DNA from: Evansella vedderi
GTDB taxonomy: Bacteria > Bacillota > Bacilli > Bacillales > Salisediminibacteriaceae
Length of the DNA: 64,000 nt
Reading direction: 5' to 3'
Assembly: GCF_030813435.1 (NCBI RefSeq)
Contig: NZ_JAUSUG010000016.1
Coordinates: 1-64,000, forward strand
Shown here: positions 62,481 through 64,000 of the stretch, piece after piece
Position numbering within the stretch: the stretch's first letter is position 1
Layout: every line of letters begins with the position of its first letter
Notes under the pieces: generated by a model
Database searches by the model: none
Told to the model about the DNA's origin: nothing
The model's input: the letters and a program-made list of their open reading frames with translations, nothing else
Translations under genes and position numbers: made by a program

Positions 62481-63238
62481 AAAACTGCATGTATGGTTTT
62501 TTATTGGCAGTGCAATTTTTGACAAGAATACCAATTCCCCTTTCTTGTCCTTGGAATAAGAAAACAAGTAAGTGGGCTCTTCGCAGCTACCCTGTTGTTG
62601 GTCTGCTTTTAGGCACAATCATAACGGTTATAGCTCTGTTCCTTCACCCATATTTGCCAGAGGTCATGCTTGTCTTATTCATAATGACATTGTGGGTATG
62701 GCTGACAGGTGGGTTACACTTAGATGGGTGGATGGATGTTGCCGATGCTGTTGGCTCCAATGCCTCAGTAGAAAAAAAGTGGCAGATTATGAAAGATCCA
62801 CACGTAGGGAGCTTTGGCATTCTTGCTCTCGTATTTTTACTTTCCTGGAAAGGGATGTTTATTTATTCAATATTGGATATTTCCATTGAGCTTATCTATG
62901 TATTTTTAGTTATTTTGTCTTTATCTAGGCTAAGTGCAGTAATCTTATTATTTATTATGCCGGCAGCCAAACAAGAAGGGTTAGCTTATGAATGGAAGAA
63001 GCATTTACATAGCCTAGATATTTTTATAGCTGTTTTACCTGTTTTCGTGCTATTTCTTTTCTTTCCAAGTTATTTATTTTTAATTCCTGCTTATTTACTA
63101 TTTATTGTTTTGTTTGGACTATGGGTGAAACATACTTTTAAAGGAATTAATGGAGATTTACTTGGAACCGTCATGGAAGGAGGGGAGTTATGGGGACTTG
63201 CAATGGTATGGATCTTCTTCTCATTCGTCATGGGATAA
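62477..63238 (+). CDS. cobS: Adenosylcobinamide-GDP ribazoletransferase (cobalamin synthase) CobS
   Basis: The ATG at 62477 follows GGGGGAAGG and overlaps the cobU stop; the protein has 253 residues with about six membrane segments. QFLTRIPIPL, SYPVVGLLLG, TGGLHLDGWMDVADAVGSNASVEKKWQIMKDPHVGSFG by segments are the CobS signature, including the metal-binding DGWMDxxD. It joins the activated corrinoid and lower ligand in the membrane. Confidence 0.94.
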   Translation: MKNCMYGFLLAVQFLTRIPIPLSCPWNKKTSKWALRSYPVVGLLLGTIITVIALFLHPYLPEVMLVLFIMTLWVWLTGGLHLDGWMDVADAVGSNASVEKKWQIMKDPHVGSFGILALVFLLSWKGMFIYSILDISIELIYVFLVILSLSRLSAVILLFIMPAAKQEGLAYEWKKHLHSLDIFIAVLPVFVLFLFFPSYLFLIPAYLLFIVLFGLWVKHTFKGINGDLLGTVMEGGELWGLAMVWIFFSFVMG

Positions 63239-63825
63239 CGGAGTGGAACTTACAAAAACGTTATTTAGGCCATACAGACATAGGGTTGGCAGAGGGTGAA
63301 TTATCAAAGCTTGACCCATTAAAACTAGCATTACGAAACCAATCCTATCATGCGGTATTTACAAGTGATTTGAAGCGGTGCAAGGAAACCGCTCATTATC
63401 TAGGCATAGGAACTCATTTAAAGGAAGATGCTAGATTACGAGAGATGAATTTTGGGGAATGGGAAGGGAAAACCTATGGGGAATTAAAAAGTAAACCTGA
63501 ATATCAAAGATGGCTACGTGATTGGGAGCAACATGCAACGCCCAATGGGGAATCGTGGTCTGAATTCACCTCGAGACTGGATTCTTTTTTAGAAGATTTA
63601 ATCCAATGTGGGGAAATAGCAAAAATAAATACGAATCAACCCATTGTCGTAATAACTCACGGTGGGGTTGTTCGTTATTTTTTATGGAAGTTTAAAGCAG
63701 TCCATTCATTTTGGGACCTGCCGATAAAACCTGGGCAAGCATTTCGATTATCCGTAAGCAGGGAAGGAGAAGGTTGGTTATGCAACTCATTGTTGGCGGT
63801 GCCTATGCAGGAAAAAGAAAAATAG
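63190..63825 (+). CDS. cobC: Histidine phosphatase, alpha-ribazole phosphatase type (CobC)
   Basis: The 211-residue frame contains LLLIRHGITEWN (RHG phosphohistidine), SDLKRCKETAHYL, REMNFGEWEGKTY and VITHGGVVRYFLW, the phosphoglycerate-mutase-like pattern. In this operon it should dephosphorylate cobalamin or alpha-ribazole phosphate. ATG 63190 is well spaced from AAGGAGGGG but lies inside cobS; the alternative ATG 63208 starts exactly at the conserved MDLLLIRHG. The overlap with cobS is 49 or 31 bp respectively. Confidence 0.88.
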   Translation: MGTCNGMDLLLIRHGITEWNLQKRYLGHTDIGLAEGELSKLDPLKLALRNQSYHAVFTSDLKRCKETAHYLGIGTHLKEDARLREMNFGEWEGKTYGELKSKPEYQRWLRDWEQHATPNGESWSEFTSRLDSFLEDLIQCGEIAKINTNQPIVVITHGGVVRYFLWKFKAVHSFWDLPIKPGQAFRLSVSREGEGWLCNSLLAVPMQEKEK

Positions 63826-64000
63826 TGAAATCCAATTATAAGAAGTGTAGTTGGTTATCAGCATACAAAGGACATTCATTAAAGGACTGGAAATCCCAAT
63901 GGGAAGTAAATACAACGTTAGTTTTGGAAGGTTGGGAGAAATGGATTGAAGAGGAGTTAAAGGAAGAAACGGACGATTTGGTGATTCGTAATAGACTTCA
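63780..64000 (+). CDS. CobU-like protein, second copy, cut by window end
   Basis: ATG 63780 follows GGGAAGGAGAAGG and opens MQLIVGGAYAGKRKIV, which aligns with the CobU start GGARSGKSSFA but with an altered P-loop (GGAYAGKRK). It continues CSWLSAYKGHSLKDW and EGWEKWIEEELKEE before the window ends, leaving 73 codons. It overlaps cobC by 46 bp. Related Bacillus genomes carry such a second, diverged cobinamide-kinase-like gene at this place; its function is not established. Confidence 0.7.
   Translation, partial: MQLIVGGAYAGKRKIVKSNYKKCSWLSAYKGHSLKDWKSQWEVNTTLVLEGWEKWIEEELKEETDDLVIRNRL

Overview
The window is chromosomal DNA of an AT-rich, spore-former-type member of the Bacillaceae. The evidence is the strong AGGAGG ribosome binding sites, Bacillus-style Zur boxes, a zinc-free ribosomal protein S14 paralogue, ThiO/ThiG, an OpuAC-type betaine receptor, and the 'GGCTGGGACA' intergenic repeat familiar from Oceanobacillus/Virgibacillus-like genomes. 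The genus is inference only. No rRNA, tRNA, phage or CRISPR array was seen.

Region 1 (1-650) is mobile-element debris: the N-terminus of an IS4-like transposase running off the left edge, then a decayed group II intron reverse transcriptase.

Region 2 (658-15072) is a coherent catabolic island. A plus-strand operon encodes an isochorismatase-fold amidase, a VOC protein, a TAXI/TRAP uptake system, an FAD monooxygenase, a maleate-isomerase-family protein, an alpha/beta hydrolase and an enoyl-CoA hydratase. A minus-strand operon encodes a CaiB-type CoA-transferase and a LeuC/LeuD-like hydratase whose large subunit is broken by a stop codon and a frameshift. A GntR/FCD regulator is followed by an HMG-CoA-lyase-family enzyme. 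Four copies of the palindrome ATTGyATACAAw lie in the four outward or divergent promoters, so the island looks like one regulon. I infer uptake and breakdown of a small organic acid or N-heterocycle through a branched dicarboxylate that ends in CoA-thioester cleavage.

Region 3 (15.3-40.7 kb) is ordinary accessory chromosome: a repeat-rich secreted glycosidase-like protein, an orphan betaine receptor, MFS exporters, GNATs, a Gln-rich small protein, a cupin, an SgrR-like regulator divergent from an exporter, thiO/thiG, TatD, an enolase-superfamily enzyme and several pseudogenes.

Region 4 (41.2-47.8 kb) is a zinc-starvation (Zur) cluster: a P-loop-less CobW homologue, rpsN2, ZagA-type CobW with dCTP deaminase, a His-rich CobW protein, and a YraQ-type permease with its YcgQ-like partner. 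Four clear Zur boxes control it. Placing dCTP deaminase under Zur suggests a zinc-free route to dUMP.

Region 5 (47.9-51 kb) holds GrpB, a frameshifted YwqG, a GNAT and a long tandem array. Region 6 (51.0-64.0 kb) is a cobalamin assembly, salvage and uptake locus under two cobalamin riboswitches: adenosyltransferase, CbiA, CbiP, CobT, then BtuF, BtuC, a BtuD-CbiZ fusion, CbiB, CobD, CobU, CobS, CobC and a second CobU-like gene cut by the window end.

The most unexpected structure is non-coding. Three intergenic arrays (24.3-24.8, 33.3-33.6 and 50.3-50.8 kb), differing in sequence, all repeat with a period of 52 bp (occasionally 51), about five helical turns.
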